Below are positions 8,769 to 17,729 of a stretch of 64,000 nt of DNA, in pieces. A program made the position numbers and the translations under genes. The DNA lies in the NCBI RefSeq assembly GCF_000317675.1, contig NC_019776.1:2852001-2916000 (forward strand), given 5' to 3'. The notes under the pieces were generated by a model. That model was given only the letters and a program-made list of their open reading frames with translations, was not told where the DNA came from and did not search any database. How positions within the stretch are numbered: the stretch's first letter is position 1; every line of letters starts with the position of its first letter. Origin of the DNA: Cyanobacterium aponinum PCC 10605. GTDB taxonomy: Bacteria; Cyanobacteriota; Cyanobacteriia; Cyanobacteriales; Cyanobacteriaceae.

Positions 8769-9812
8769 TCAAATTTTTAAAGTTTTTTGAATGTGAAAAA
8801 GGCGATCAAGTAATTCTTCTGTTACCTGTTCAGGATAACGTTCTGTGATAAAATCGATGAAATCTTGAACTGTACACTCCACATCATAGCCTCCCATCCA
8901 AGTTAAATGAAATTCTTTATGTATTCTTTCATCAATGGTGATTAGGTTATCGATAGATGTAGCTAAATGGGGATATTTATTGATACTATACAAATGATGA
9001 GCTGCGATCGCATTTATTTTTTTGTCATTTTTATGAACTAAGGTAATTTGACAGGTATTTTTATCTCTTTTTTTAGCTTTATTTTTCGCACTTTCAATAT
9101 CTTTATTAAATCTCAATTTTTTCCGCTCTTTTTCTTGTAAAACGGGTTCAATCTGTTGACTTACTGCCATGCACATTTTTTGGCGAGATTTATCTTTTAA
9201 ATTTTCTCCTAATTCTCTTGCAATTCTTACTGAGCCTTTGCCGGAAAACCACAATTCAAATACGGTATTTTCGCTACTATCTTGGTTATTTCGTCTTTTT
9301 TTTATCTTATTTTTTGGTGATTCTCTTTCGGTAAAATCCACATTTGCTTCTAAAGGTTTTTCCGATTGTCTTAAGTCTTCTATGGCTTTATTTAATCTTG
9401 CTCCACTGGTTGCCAATATTCTTCTTAGACTTTGTTTTTGAATCATTGAACGACCATTTACTTGTATAATTTTGTCATCATCACTTAATTCCTCTAAAAT
9501 GACTTTTTTCGCTAAAGCATTGCGTATTTTTCGGTGATGTCCTGTAATAAATTCTTTTATTTGGGCAATAATTCCCCTATTTTCATGGGTATCTAAATAG
9601 GTGGCAATTTTTAAAGCTCCGTTAGTTGAATATTTCCTAATTTTTTTGTTTTTATTGAGAAAAATATAATCTTGATTTTCTTGTAAATCCCATTCATCAT
9701 CTGGGTCAGAATCAAAAAAATCAATGATTTCATCTAAACGCTCTAAGGAAATTTCTAAAGCATTTGTTAATTCTTCTTCAGAAATAGTAAATAAATTTTT
9801 TTCTTTTGTCAT
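8769..9812 (-). CDS. HNH-endonuclease-like protein, second gene of a J-domain operon
   Basis: 347 residues. The N-terminal part is acidic and helical with an embedded region resembling a DNA-binding module (residues 60-150). A basic linker KNKIKKRRNN follows at about 170. The C-terminal third (about 250-305) reads KKRDKNTCQI...NAIAAHHLYS...SIDNLITIDERIHKEFH, which has the spacing of an HNH nuclease: a His pair, a central Asn in DNLI, and a final His. Only one Cys of the usual zinc pairs is present. It starts 2 bp after the J-domain gene, so the two are one transcript. Function is unknown; a nuclease is inferred. Confidence 0.6.
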   Translation of the reverse strand: MTKEKNLFTISEEELTNALEISLERLDEIIDFFDSDPDDEWDLQENQDYIFLNKNKKIRKYSTNGALKIATYLDTHENRGIIAQIKEFITGHHRKIRNALAKKVILEELSDDDKIIQVNGRSMIQKQSLRRILATSGARLNKAIEDLRQSEKPLEANVDFTERESPKNKIKKRRNNQDSSENTVFELWFSGKGSVRIARELGENLKDKSRQKMCMAVSQQIEPVLQEKERKKLRFNKDIESAKNKAKKRDKNTCQITLVHKNDKKINAIAAHHLYSINKYPHLATSIDNLITIDERIHKEFHLTWMGGYDVECTVQDFIDFITERYPEQVTEELLDRLFHIQKTLKI

Positions 9813-9814
9813 GA

Positions 9815-10381
9815 TTAACTTTGATATGTCTTAGGTAAAATTGACTGATACATCGTATTGATGCGATCGAAAATTTGGGCGTTTCCTGTTTCTGGATTAT
9901 CTGGATGATATTTTTTTGATAATTTTCGATAAGCAGATTTAATCTCTTTTTCGGTTGCAGTTTTAGGATTAAGTCCAAATACTCGCCAAGGACGAAAATA
10001 CTTGAAAATATTGATACCATTGATGCAGTTAACCCCTTCTTCTCCTTCTTCTTCAGGCAGAATGCCGACAAATTCCCGATAAAGAGTTTCCCATGATTCT
10101 TTTTGACGAAAGTTTAAATCCATGCTTTCTGTAGCTAATTTAAACTCAGAAGATTTACGTAAATCTTTAGTATCTTTTACGTGAAAATAATCTAAAACAG
10201 CTTTTTTTATTGCTGTCATAGATAGAGGCTTTTTCCCTTTTGTTTTACCTACTTTTTTCTTGCTTGTTTTCGTTTTTTGATTAACAATAACGAAGTTTGC
10301 AAATTCTTTTAAAAGAGAAATTTCTATTCCTTTTTCCTTAGCAATACGCTCTATTTCTTGATAAATAATTTCGTTTAACAT
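9815..10381 (-). CDS. J-domain (DnaJ-like) protein with C-terminal HPD motif
   Basis: 188 residues. The J-domain sits at the extreme C-terminus (about 125-188). RVFGLNPKTATEKEIKSAYRK is followed by KKYHPDNPETG, so the HPD tripeptide (159-161) needed to stimulate DnaK ATPase is intact. The N-terminal half contains a lysine-rich stretch (residues 36-52) resembling a nucleic-acid-binding linker. There is no zinc finger or client-binding domain, so this is a class III J-protein. It is the first gene of a two-gene unit, with the HNH-like gene 2 bp downstream, implying DnaK recruitment to that partner or to nucleic acid. Confidence 0.75.
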   Translation of the reverse strand: MLNEIIYQEIERIAKEKGIEISLLKEFANFVIVNQKTKTSKKKVGKTKGKKPLSMTAIKKAVLDYFHVKDTKDLRKSSEFKLATESMDLNFRQKESWETLYREFVGILPEEEGEEGVNCINGINIFKYFRPWRVFGLNPKTATEKEIKSAYRKLSKKYHPDNPETGNAQIFDRINTMYQSILPKTYQS

Positions 10382-10504
10382 AACTTTTTTTTCCTACAAT
10401 GCTAATGTTATGGACATTTTAATTTAATTTTTCTCATAGTAACTTTAAAAAATATCTCATGGAATAAAGGGAAGGATAATTTTTCCTTCTATTTATAAAT
10501 GAAT

Positions 10505-10564
10505 AGCCTGAAAACCCCTAGATTTTAATCAAGGGATGAAAGGCTTAAGGAGACTTGAGTCTCC
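10505..10564 (+). mobile_element. Left end of TnpB-only IS605-type element
   Basis: Nested hairpin with AGCCT (10505-10509) pairing AGGCT (10541-10545) and CCCT (10516-10519) pairing AGGG (10532-10535). It is followed by the perfect inverted repeat GGAGACT-TG-AGTCTCC (10549-10564). Subterminal hairpins like these mark IS200/IS605 ends. The exact cleavage point is not determined. Confidence 0.55.
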
Positions 10565-10635
10565 CATTGTATCCTACTCTTTTTGTGGTAATATTTTAAT
10601 ACAAGTTCAATCAGCAATTAATGTAGTGCTATCCA

Positions 10636-11940
10636 ATGAAGAATTATGGATGTCAGCAAAATCTGATCAATCCGAACCCTGATTCACTAGCAATACTAGA
10701 GTTTTTATGCGAGGAGTCAAATAAGCTCCATAATTGCGGAGTATATCTAGGAAGGCAATTATGGTTTAAAGGGAGGCGATACCTGAAAAAATTTGATCTC
10801 AATAAACTACTGAAAAATAATAATCACTATCGGGTGTTGTACTCACAGGTTGCTCAACAATTGTTGTTATCGGTGACAGAATCTTTTAAATCTTACTATG
10901 AGTTGCAAAAACAATATCATAAAAAGACGATAACAGATAAACCCCGTCCTCCAAAGTATAGAAAGAAAGGTGGTTTTTGTGGTCTAACCTATCCGAAACA
11001 AGCCCTTAAACTACGAGGCAATCAGATTCGTTTGCCATTAGGGAAAACCGTTACTAGATGGTTTGGGCTGAGTGAGTTCTTTCTTCCTATGCCAACCAAT
11101 TTATCTTTCTCTACCATCAAAGAACTTCGCATTGTCCCCCGTAATCGTCTTTTCTATGTAGAATATGTTTACGAAAAAAAAATAGTAATGCAAAAAAATG
11201 ATCCTGAAAAGGTTTTGGCAATGGATCATGGTATAGGAAATGCCCTTAGTTGTGTTACTAATATAGGAAAATCAATCATTATCGATGGGAAAAAAGCTAA
11301 AAGCCTTAATCAGTGGTATAACAAGAAAATTGCAAAACTAAAAGAAGGAAAGCCCCAAGGGTTTTGGTCAGATGATTTGGCTCGTACTACCGAAATACGC
11401 AATCGTCAAATGCGTGATTTCGTTAATAAATCTGCTAGATATATTGTGAATTTTTGTCGTCATCATCGCATAGGTACAATTGTCTTTGGATGGAATCAGG
11501 GACAAAAGCAATCCGTAAATATCGGCAAGAAAAATAATCAATCTTTTGTGCAAATCCCAATGGGTAAAATAAAAGACCGCATCCATCAATTGTGTGATGA
11601 ACACGGTCTTAAGTTTATCGAATTACCAGAGGCTTACACTTCTAAATCTAGTTTCCTAGATAATGATTTGATACCTAATTTCGGTGAAAAACCCGAAGGG
11701 TATCAGTTTTCAGGAAAACGGATTAAACGAGGTCTTTACCGTTCTAAACAAGGTTTTTTGGTTAATGGCGATGTAATGGCCGCCGCTAATATTCTCCGAA
11801 AATATGTAAGCATACAGCCAGTGAATATCTCACTAGCCAAGGTGTCTAGGGCAGTTTTGACCCTGCCACAAAGGATAAATATTTTTAATCGTGGTTTTAA
11901 CCCGATTCAATATTTCTTTTTTGAATCCCCGTTACTTTAG
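10636..11940 (+). CDS. tnpB: TnpB-type RNA-guided endonuclease (IS605 OrfB)
   Basis: 434 residues. The N-terminal oligonucleotide-binding/helical part is followed by a RuvC nuclease with Asp197 (LAMDHG), Glu332 (LPEAYTSKSS) and Asp379 (VNGDVMAAANIL), so all three catalytic residues are present. The CxxC pairs of a canonical TnpB zinc finger are missing; YTSKSSFLDNDLIPNFGEK lies there instead, a variant I recall from many cyanobacterial copies. Such proteins cut DNA guided by an omega RNA transcribed from their own 3' end. No tnpA is present, so the copy cannot transpose alone. It sits between the J-domain operon and sbcC. Confidence 0.88.
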   Translation: MKNYGCQQNLINPNPDSLAILEFLCEESNKLHNCGVYLGRQLWFKGRRYLKKFDLNKLLKNNNHYRVLYSQVAQQLLLSVTESFKSYYELQKQYHKKTITDKPRPPKYRKKGGFCGLTYPKQALKLRGNQIRLPLGKTVTRWFGLSEFFLPMPTNLSFSTIKELRIVPRNRLFYVEYVYEKKIVMQKNDPEKVLAMDHGIGNALSCVTNIGKSIIIDGKKAKSLNQWYNKKIAKLKEGKPQGFWSDDLARTTEIRNRQMRDFVNKSARYIVNFCRHHRIGTIVFGWNQGQKQSVNIGKKNNQSFVQIPMGKIKDRIHQLCDEHGLKFIELPEAYTSKSSFLDNDLIPNFGEKPEGYQFSGKRIKRGLYRSKQGFLVNGDVMAAANILRKYVSIQPVNISLAKVSRAVLTLPQRINIFNRGFNPIQYFFFESPLL

Positions 11941-11947
11941 TACGGGG
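11904..11947 (+). ncRNA. Candidate omega RNA 3' end / right end of element
   Basis: Two adjacent hairpins overlap the tnpB stop. GATTCAA (11904-11910) pairs TTGAATC (11921-11927). CCCCGT-ACT (11927-11936, one bulged T) pairs AGT-ACGGGG (11939-11947). Omega RNAs characteristically overlap the end of tnpB and finish at the element's right end, so the guide would begin just after about 11947-11955. The 5' limit of the RNA is not visible. Confidence 0.55.
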
Positions 11948-11985
11948 AGAGGTCAAAATTGATTACAATGCTATTCTAAATTCCT

Positions 11986-14900
11986 ATGATCCCTCGTAAA
12001 TTAACTCTCAAAAATTTCTTAAGCTATCGTCATGCAGAATTAGACTTTACCGGTTTACACACAGCCTGTATTTGTGGTGCTAATGGTGCAGGAAAATCAT
12101 CTTTACTAGAAGCGATAACTTGGGTAGTTTGGGGAAAAACTCGCACAGCCTCCGATGATGATTTAATTCATTTGGGAGAAAGAGAAACAAGGGTTGATTT
12201 TGAATTTATTTATGATGAACAACATTATCGTATTATTCGCACCAGACAGAGAAAGAATGGAAGCACTTTAGATTTTCAAATTATTAATGAGCAAGGCTAT
12301 AAATCCATTGGTGGAAAGGGATTAAGAGATACAGAAAATAAGATTAAAGAATGTTTAAAAATTGATTATGATACTTTTACTAATTCTGCTTATTTAAGGC
12401 AGGGTAGAGCAGATGAGTTTATGTTAAGAAGTCCGTCAGAAAGAAGGAAAATACTAGCAGATTTATTAAAGTTAGATCAATATGAAAATTTAGCCAATGA
12501 AGCGAAAGAATTAGCTAGAGATTTTAAAATTAAAGCGGAAGAAATTAGTCGAAATTTAGAAGAAAATAAGGAAAAATTAGAAGAAAAACAATCTTTTCAT
12601 ATAGCTATTGATGAAACAGAAAAGGAATTAGCATATTTCCAAAAAAAACAGACTGTTAATCAAGAAGAGTTACAGACAATTCAGCTTCTTAATAATCAGA
12701 GAAGTAGCTTAAAACAGAGATACGATTGGCAACAAAATCAAGTTCAAACTATTGCAAAAAAAATTCAGCAGTTACAACAGGAAAAAGCAGATTTAGAACA
12801 AGAAATCAAGAAAATTACTGTTACTTTATCTCAAGAAGAGGATATTAACACTAATTATGAACAATGGCAAAAATTGAGAGAAGAAGATGAGGGTTTAAAT
12901 ATTAAGTTTAATCAATATCAACAATTTCTAGAAAAAAAACAAACTTTAGAACAGTCCTTGCAAAAGGAAAGTAATGATTTAATTTTAGCAATTCAAAGGG
13001 AAAAAACAAAGTTAGAAAATTTAATTAATCAAGAAAAAGAATTAGAGGCAATAGTTAATAAGACATCTAACTTAGAGGCAGATTTAGAAAAACTTAATAT
13101 TTGTCGTCAAAAACTAAGTCAATTAGATGAAATTCAGGTACAAGCTAATACTCTGTTGCAACAAAAACAGTCTTTAGAAACGGAGATAAATAGAGAAGAA
13201 GCGATGTTATTGGCTAGATTAAAACAGTTAGAAAATGAAGAGAATAATATACAAACTAAATTAAATCAAGTTCCTCAAATACGACAAGAATTTTTTACCT
13301 TAGAAACAAGGTTAAAAGAAATAGAAAATACCAAAAATTATCAAAAAAGAGTACAGGAAAAAGGAGAGCAAAGAAATCTTTTAATTCAAAGATATTTAGA
13401 TAATCAAAGTAACTTAGAAAATCAAATTAAAAAACTCAATGAAAAGTTAGAAACTTTAAATCAAGATCATGCGGTTTGCCCTTTATGTGAGAGAGAATTA
13501 GATGATACTCATTTAGAATATGTAATTAATAAAACTCAAAATGAACAACAACAAATAGTTTCGCAATCATCTTATTATGAAATAGAGATTATCAATTGTA
13601 AACGAGAATTAGACAATTTAAGAAAAGAATACGCCCAATTAAATCAAGAATTAGCCTTAGAAGATAGTCTTAAACAAGATTATGCTAGACTAGAAAATCA
13701 ATTAGATTCTATCGATGATACTTATAATCAATATGAATTAATATTAGAAGAAAAAGCAGATTTACAAAACAAATTAGATACAGGTAATTACGCTCAAGAT
13801 AATCAAAGCAAATTAAGAGAAATTATCGAGCAAATTAATAACTTAAACTATAGTCAAGAAAACCATGCTTTATTAAGAAAAGAAGAGGCAAATTTACGTC
13901 GAGTAGAATTTCAGCAAAGTAGAATAAAAGATGCTCAAAATCAACTAAAAAAACTAGCTCAACAAAAGCCAGATTTACAAACAAACATAGAATCTTTAGA
14001 AAACCGTTTAGAAAATCTCAGAGAAAATTCCCCTTTACAATTACAATTACGCCAAATTGAGGAAGAAATAAAATCTTTAAATTACGATCGCACTTATCAT
14101 CAAAATATTAGAAAACAAGGGCAACAATTGCAACCCTATCAGCTACTTTATGGAGATTTACAACAGGCTAAAAAACAGTATCCCCAGTTAAGCACAAGAC
14201 AAACTCAAATTGAGACTAATTTAACCCAATATAACCAAGAAAAAGAGACGGGAGAAAAAGAATTAAATAGTCTTCAAGAACAACTATCATCATTAACTGA
14301 TTATAGTCAGGAGTTAGCGAAACTAGAACAAGAAGCAAGTAATTGTCAGGAAAATATCAATAGATTACTAACAGCTAAAGGAAGATTAGAACAATCTTTA
14401 ACTAATTTAAAAGATAGAGAGAATGATGTTAAAGAATTAGAAAATCGTTTACAAGAAACCCAGAAAAAATATCGTATTTATCAGGAATTAACATTTGCTT
14501 TTGGCAGAAGAGGTATTCAGTCTTTAATGATTGAAAATATTTTACCCCAATTACAAGACGAGGCAAATCACATTTTAAATAGTCTTACAGGTAGTCAATT
14601 AAGTGTACAATTCCTTACCCAAAAACCAAAAGCTAGTCGCAGTAAAAAATCATCATCTCAGTATATAGATACTTTAGAGATTATCATTTCTGATGCACAA
14701 GGAACAAGGTCTTATGAGACTTATTCGGGGGGGGAAGCCTTCCGTATCAATTTTGCCATTCGCCTTGCTTTATCCCGTATTCTCGCCCAAAGAGCAGGTA
14801 CTCGTTTACAATTATTAATTGTCGATGAAGGATTTGGTACTCAAGATACTGATGGTTGTAATCGTCTCATTGGAGCTTTAAATGCGATCGCATCTGAATT

Positions 14901-15009
14901 TGCTTGTATTTTAACAGTAACTCACGTTAATCAATTTAAAGAAGCCTTCCAAACCAGAATTGAAGTATATAAAACTCAGGAAGGCTCAAAAATTAAACTT
15001 TCTAGTTAG
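11986..15009 (+). CDS. sbcC: SbcC/Rad50-family ATPase, exonuclease subunit
   Basis: SMC-like ATPase of the SbcCD complex, which processes double-strand-break ends and cruciforms. Residues 31-39 carry Walker A GANGAGKSS. Two long heptad-rich coiled-coil arms flank the zinc hook CPLCE (Cys498, Cys501). The C-terminal lobe has the signature YSGGEAFRINFA and Walker B LLIVDEGFGTQD, with the switch His in TVTHV. At 1007 residues it is full length. No sbcD nuclease gene is adjacent; cyanobacteria often keep it elsewhere. It begins about 40 bp after the TnpB element's right end, so the element may have displaced its promoter. Confidence 0.95.
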   Translation: MIPRKLTLKNFLSYRHAELDFTGLHTACICGANGAGKSSLLEAITWVVWGKTRTASDDDLIHLGERETRVDFEFIYDEQHYRIIRTRQRKNGSTLDFQIINEQGYKSIGGKGLRDTENKIKECLKIDYDTFTNSAYLRQGRADEFMLRSPSERRKILADLLKLDQYENLANEAKELARDFKIKAEEISRNLEENKEKLEEKQSFHIAIDETEKELAYFQKKQTVNQEELQTIQLLNNQRSSLKQRYDWQQNQVQTIAKKIQQLQQEKADLEQEIKKITVTLSQEEDINTNYEQWQKLREEDEGLNIKFNQYQQFLEKKQTLEQSLQKESNDLILAIQREKTKLENLINQEKELEAIVNKTSNLEADLEKLNICRQKLSQLDEIQVQANTLLQQKQSLETEINREEAMLLARLKQLENEENNIQTKLNQVPQIRQEFFTLETRLKEIENTKNYQKRVQEKGEQRNLLIQRYLDNQSNLENQIKKLNEKLETLNQDHAVCPLCERELDDTHLEYVINKTQNEQQQIVSQSSYYEIEIINCKRELDNLRKEYAQLNQELALEDSLKQDYARLENQLDSIDDTYNQYELILEEKADLQNKLDTGNYAQDNQSKLREIIEQINNLNYSQENHALLRKEEANLRRVEFQQSRIKDAQNQLKKLAQQKPDLQTNIESLENRLENLRENSPLQLQLRQIEEEIKSLNYDRTYHQNIRKQGQQLQPYQLLYGDLQQAKKQYPQLSTRQTQIETNLTQYNQEKETGEKELNSLQEQLSSLTDYSQELAKLEQEASNCQENINRLLTAKGRLEQSLTNLKDRENDVKELENRLQETQKKYRIYQELTFAFGRRGIQSLMIENILPQLQDEANHILNSLTGSQLSVQFLTQKPKASRSKKSSSQYIDTLEIIISDAQGTRSYETYSGGEAFRINFAIRLALSRILAQRAGTRLQLLIVDEGFGTQDTDGCNRLIGALNAIASEFACILTVTHVNQFKEAFQTRIEVYKTQEGSKIKLSS

Positions 15010-15511
15010 CAATTAAAGATGTCAGGTGTTAATAAGGAAAGGAGAAAACCCTTCTATGTCTCCCCTTTTAAGGGGAACAGAGAAAAGTATTTATAATTGA
15101 TATAAACTGCATTTCAACTGATTTTAAAGACATTTTTTCTCAATTTAATGATTATTTCTGGGGAAATTTTGTCGATTAATAGGTGTTAACTTCTTGTTTT
15201 ATTTTTCTTGTTTTATTTTTCAAAAGTTTTTTCATCGAACTCAGGTGATTTAGGATTCTTATAGATGGTTAATTTATTATTAAAAAAATTACTAAAATTT
15301 TTATTCTTAGATAAAAGTATGTTTATAAACAATAGGTTATGATTGATAACTAATTAAGATGTTAAATCAAATTATAAATACTGATAAAAAAATAGTTTAT
15401 ATGTATGTTAAAATTTTACTCGTTTCTATTTTAAATAATTACATTGACAAAATTACATAAAAATGTTTCAGCAAACTAATATTAAGTTATCTAATTCAGA
15501 GATAAAAAATT
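15010..15511. other. 502-bp AT-rich spacer
   Basis: No convincing gene. Near the start is a GGAGAAAACCC...CCCCTTTTAAGGGG palindromic repeat (about 15040-15076) related to blocks at 34027 and 55057. A direct repeat of TTCTTGTTTTATTT follows (about 15191-15220). The rest is very AT-rich and separates convergent sbcC and the dehydrogenase. Confidence 0.6.
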
Positions 15512-16876
15512 TTATTTTTGCCAAACGGTTTTTATATTCATAAATTCAAGCATTCCTTCCATACTTAATTCTCGCCCATAACCTGAGCGTTTTATTCCGC
15601 CAAAAGGAAGACGAGGGTCTGATTTTACCATACCATTAATAAATACTGACCCTGCTTCTATATCTCTAACGGCTAAATCTATTTCTGTTTGATTATTTGT
15701 CCAGATTGATGCTCCTAATCCAAAATTGGTACTATTAGCTAAAATGATCGCTTCTTCTATATTTTTTACTGTAAATATTAAAGCTACAGGTGCGAAAAAT
15801 TCTTCATTCATCCCCGGAGAATTGACGGGAATATCGGTCAAAATGGTAGGAGGGTAGAAATAGCCTTTTCCTTCTAGGGGTTTTCCTCCGATTAGCACTT
15901 TTGCACCCTTAGCGATGGTTTCATCAACCTGTTGCACTATATCTTCTAAAATGTTAGCAGTGGCGAGGGGGCCTATATCAACGGTTTCGTCAAAAGGATT
16001 CCCAATTTTTAGCTTTTGATACTCTTGTAGTAACAATTCTGTAAATTTAGGTGCGATCGCATCTTCGAGAATAAAACGTTTAGCGGCGATGCAGGATTGC
16101 CCATTATTAAGCATTCTGGCGGTGACAGCGACTTTTACCGCTTCTTCGATATTAGCAGATTTAGTCACGATAAACGGGTCACTCCCCCCCAATTCCAGCA
16201 CACTTTTTTTCAGCTCATCTCCAGCCACAGAAGCAACTTTTCTTCCTGCTAATTCACTACCTGTAAGGGTTACGGCTTTTACTCTCTTGTCTCTCAACAC
16301 CCCTTCTACCTGATTTGAGGTTATTAATAATGATTGAAATACCCCTTCAGGAAAACCAGCCTCCAGAAAAATAGATGCGATCGCATTTGCACATTGAGGC
16401 ACATTAGAAGCGTGTTTTAATAAGCCCACATTCCCCGCCATGAGGGCAGGAGTGGCGAACCTCAAAACTTGCCAAAAAGGAAAATTCCAAGGCATTACGG
16501 CTAAAATAATACCCAATGGTTGATAGTTTATCACACTATAGGAAGCATCAGATGCGATCGTCTTTGGTTTTAAGAAAGATTCTGCATTTTCAGCGTAGTA
16601 ACGACAAACCAAAGCACATTTTTTAATTTCCGCTAATGCTTGTTTTATGGGTTTGCCCATTTCCAGAGTAATTATTTCTGCCCATTTTCTGGCATTATTT
16701 TCCAAAATTTCTCCTGCTTTGAGGAGTTTCTCTCGGCGATGGGCAAAAGAAGTTAGGCGGTATTGTTGGAAAGTTGTTTCTGCCAGATGTAATTTCTTTT
16801 CGATTTCTTCTGCGGTTAAAGGAGTAAAAATTTTTAGGGTTTCTTCTGTGGTTGGATTAACTGTTGCAATAGCCAT
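15512..16876 (-). CDS. gabD: NAD(P)-dependent succinate-semialdehyde dehydrogenase
   Basis: Aldehyde dehydrogenase superfamily, 454 residues. The catalytic Cys262 lies in NNGQSC, the general base Glu228 in LELGG, and the Rossmann segment around MPWNFPFWQ and TGSELAG is intact. The C-terminal PFGGIKRSGYGRE is typical of the SSADH group. In cyanobacteria this enzyme completes the alternative TCA route (2-oxoglutarate to succinate via succinate semialdehyde) or the GABA shunt. No decarboxylase or transaminase partner is adjacent. A different aldehyde substrate cannot be excluded. Several HIP1 sites lie within the gene. Confidence 0.87.
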   Translation of the reverse strand: MAIATVNPTTEETLKIFTPLTAEEIEKKLHLAETTFQQYRLTSFAHRREKLLKAGEILENNARKWAEIITLEMGKPIKQALAEIKKCALVCRYYAENAESFLKPKTIASDASYSVINYQPLGIILAVMPWNFPFWQVLRFATPALMAGNVGLLKHASNVPQCANAIASIFLEAGFPEGVFQSLLITSNQVEGVLRDKRVKAVTLTGSELAGRKVASVAGDELKKSVLELGGSDPFIVTKSANIEEAVKVAVTARMLNNGQSCIAAKRFILEDAIAPKFTELLLQEYQKLKIGNPFDETVDIGPLATANILEDIVQQVDETIAKGAKVLIGGKPLEGKGYFYPPTILTDIPVNSPGMNEEFFAPVALIFTVKNIEEAIILANSTNFGLGASIWTNNQTEIDLAVRDIEAGSVFINGMVKSDPRLPFGGIKRSGYGRELSMEGMLEFMNIKTVWQK

Positions 16877-17000
16877 TTATTTTAATTAGGAATCCGACAA
16901 TATTTCAATGAGGAATAAAGCAAAGAAGGGTTAGTAGTCACTTTTCATGATTAATTGTATAACAGAAATAACAAACTTTTTTATCCTGAATTTTAAGTAA

Positions 17001-17237
17001 ATGAATATAATCTTAAGCTCAAAATTACAGCAAAAATTAACAAAAATGGCTCAAAAAACTCAAAAATCAGAACAAGAAGTTATTATTGAAGCCTTAGAAA
17101 AACACTTAAACACCCCACAAATTTCGGAGCAAAATTGTTATGATCTTGCATTAGAATTAGAAGTAATTGGCATAGCTGAAGATTTACCGTCAGATTTAAG
17201 CACAAACCCTGACTATTTCATGGGCTTGGGAGAATAA
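17001..17237 (+). CDS. Antitoxin of a PIN-type toxin-antitoxin pair
   Basis: 78 residues. The N-terminal 35 residues (IILSSKLQQKLTKMAQKTQKSEQEVIIEAL) have the pattern of a ribbon-helix-helix DNA-binding domain, and the acidic tail would wrap the toxin. Its TAA stop overlaps the ATG of the PIN toxin (TAATG at 17235-17239), the translational coupling usual for these modules. It probably autoregulates the pair by binding its own promoter. Confidence 0.75.
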   Translation: MNIILSSKLQQKLTKMAQKTQKSEQEVIIEALEKHLNTPQISEQNCYDLALELEVIGIAEDLPSDLSTNPDYFMGLGE

Positions 17238-17651
17238 TGGAAAATATTATATTGGTTGATACTAGCCCATTAATAGCAATATTATCACCCCAAGATAATT
17301 ACCACAAACTTTGCGTTGATACTCTTAAAACTATTAAGCCCCCCCTGCTGACAACATGGGCTGTGATTACTGAAACTCTATGGTTAATTCGTCATAATCG
17401 AAAAGCAATACAATCTCTATTTAAAATGATTGAAGGAGGATTAGTACAAATTGACCCTTTATCAGATAATACTATTAGTTGGTTAAATCAATTTATGTTG
17501 AAATATCATGATATGGGAGTGCAAGTAGCAGACGCATCATTATGTTATTTAGGAGAAATCTACAATCTTAAAGTGGTTTTCACCCTTAGATAGGAAAGAC
17601 TTTAATATATACAGAATTAAAAATAACCGTAGTTTAAGAATTATTCCTTAG
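17237..17651 (+). pseudogene. PIN-domain toxin (VapC-like), frameshifted near its 3' end
   Basis: The open frame ends at 17593 after 118 residues. PIN hallmarks are LVDTSPLI (first Asp), TETLWLI (Glu) and QVADASLCYL (Asp). The last PIN motif is expected as TLDRxDF. The frame reads TLR and stops, but dropping one A at 17588 continues as DRKDFNIYRIKNNRSLRIIP to a stop at 17651. That frame supplies the missing fourth acidic residue. So either a single-base insertion inactivated the toxin or the base is a sequencing error. The antitoxin upstream looks intact. Confidence 0.8.
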
Positions 17652-17729
17652 AATTTATCTAAAACTAAACTAAAACGCATTAATTTCTATTTTTATTAAT
17701 TCTTAAAAATGAGTAAAACACTTATCCAT

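Noticed and set aside
10636-11940. Possible Cas12-type effector
   Set aside because: Size, order of RuvC motifs and 3' hairpins fit TnpB; there is no array or other cas gene.
8769-11947. Prophage remnant
   Set aside because: No integrase, capsid, terminase or tail gene and no attachment site; an HNH-like domain alone is not enough.
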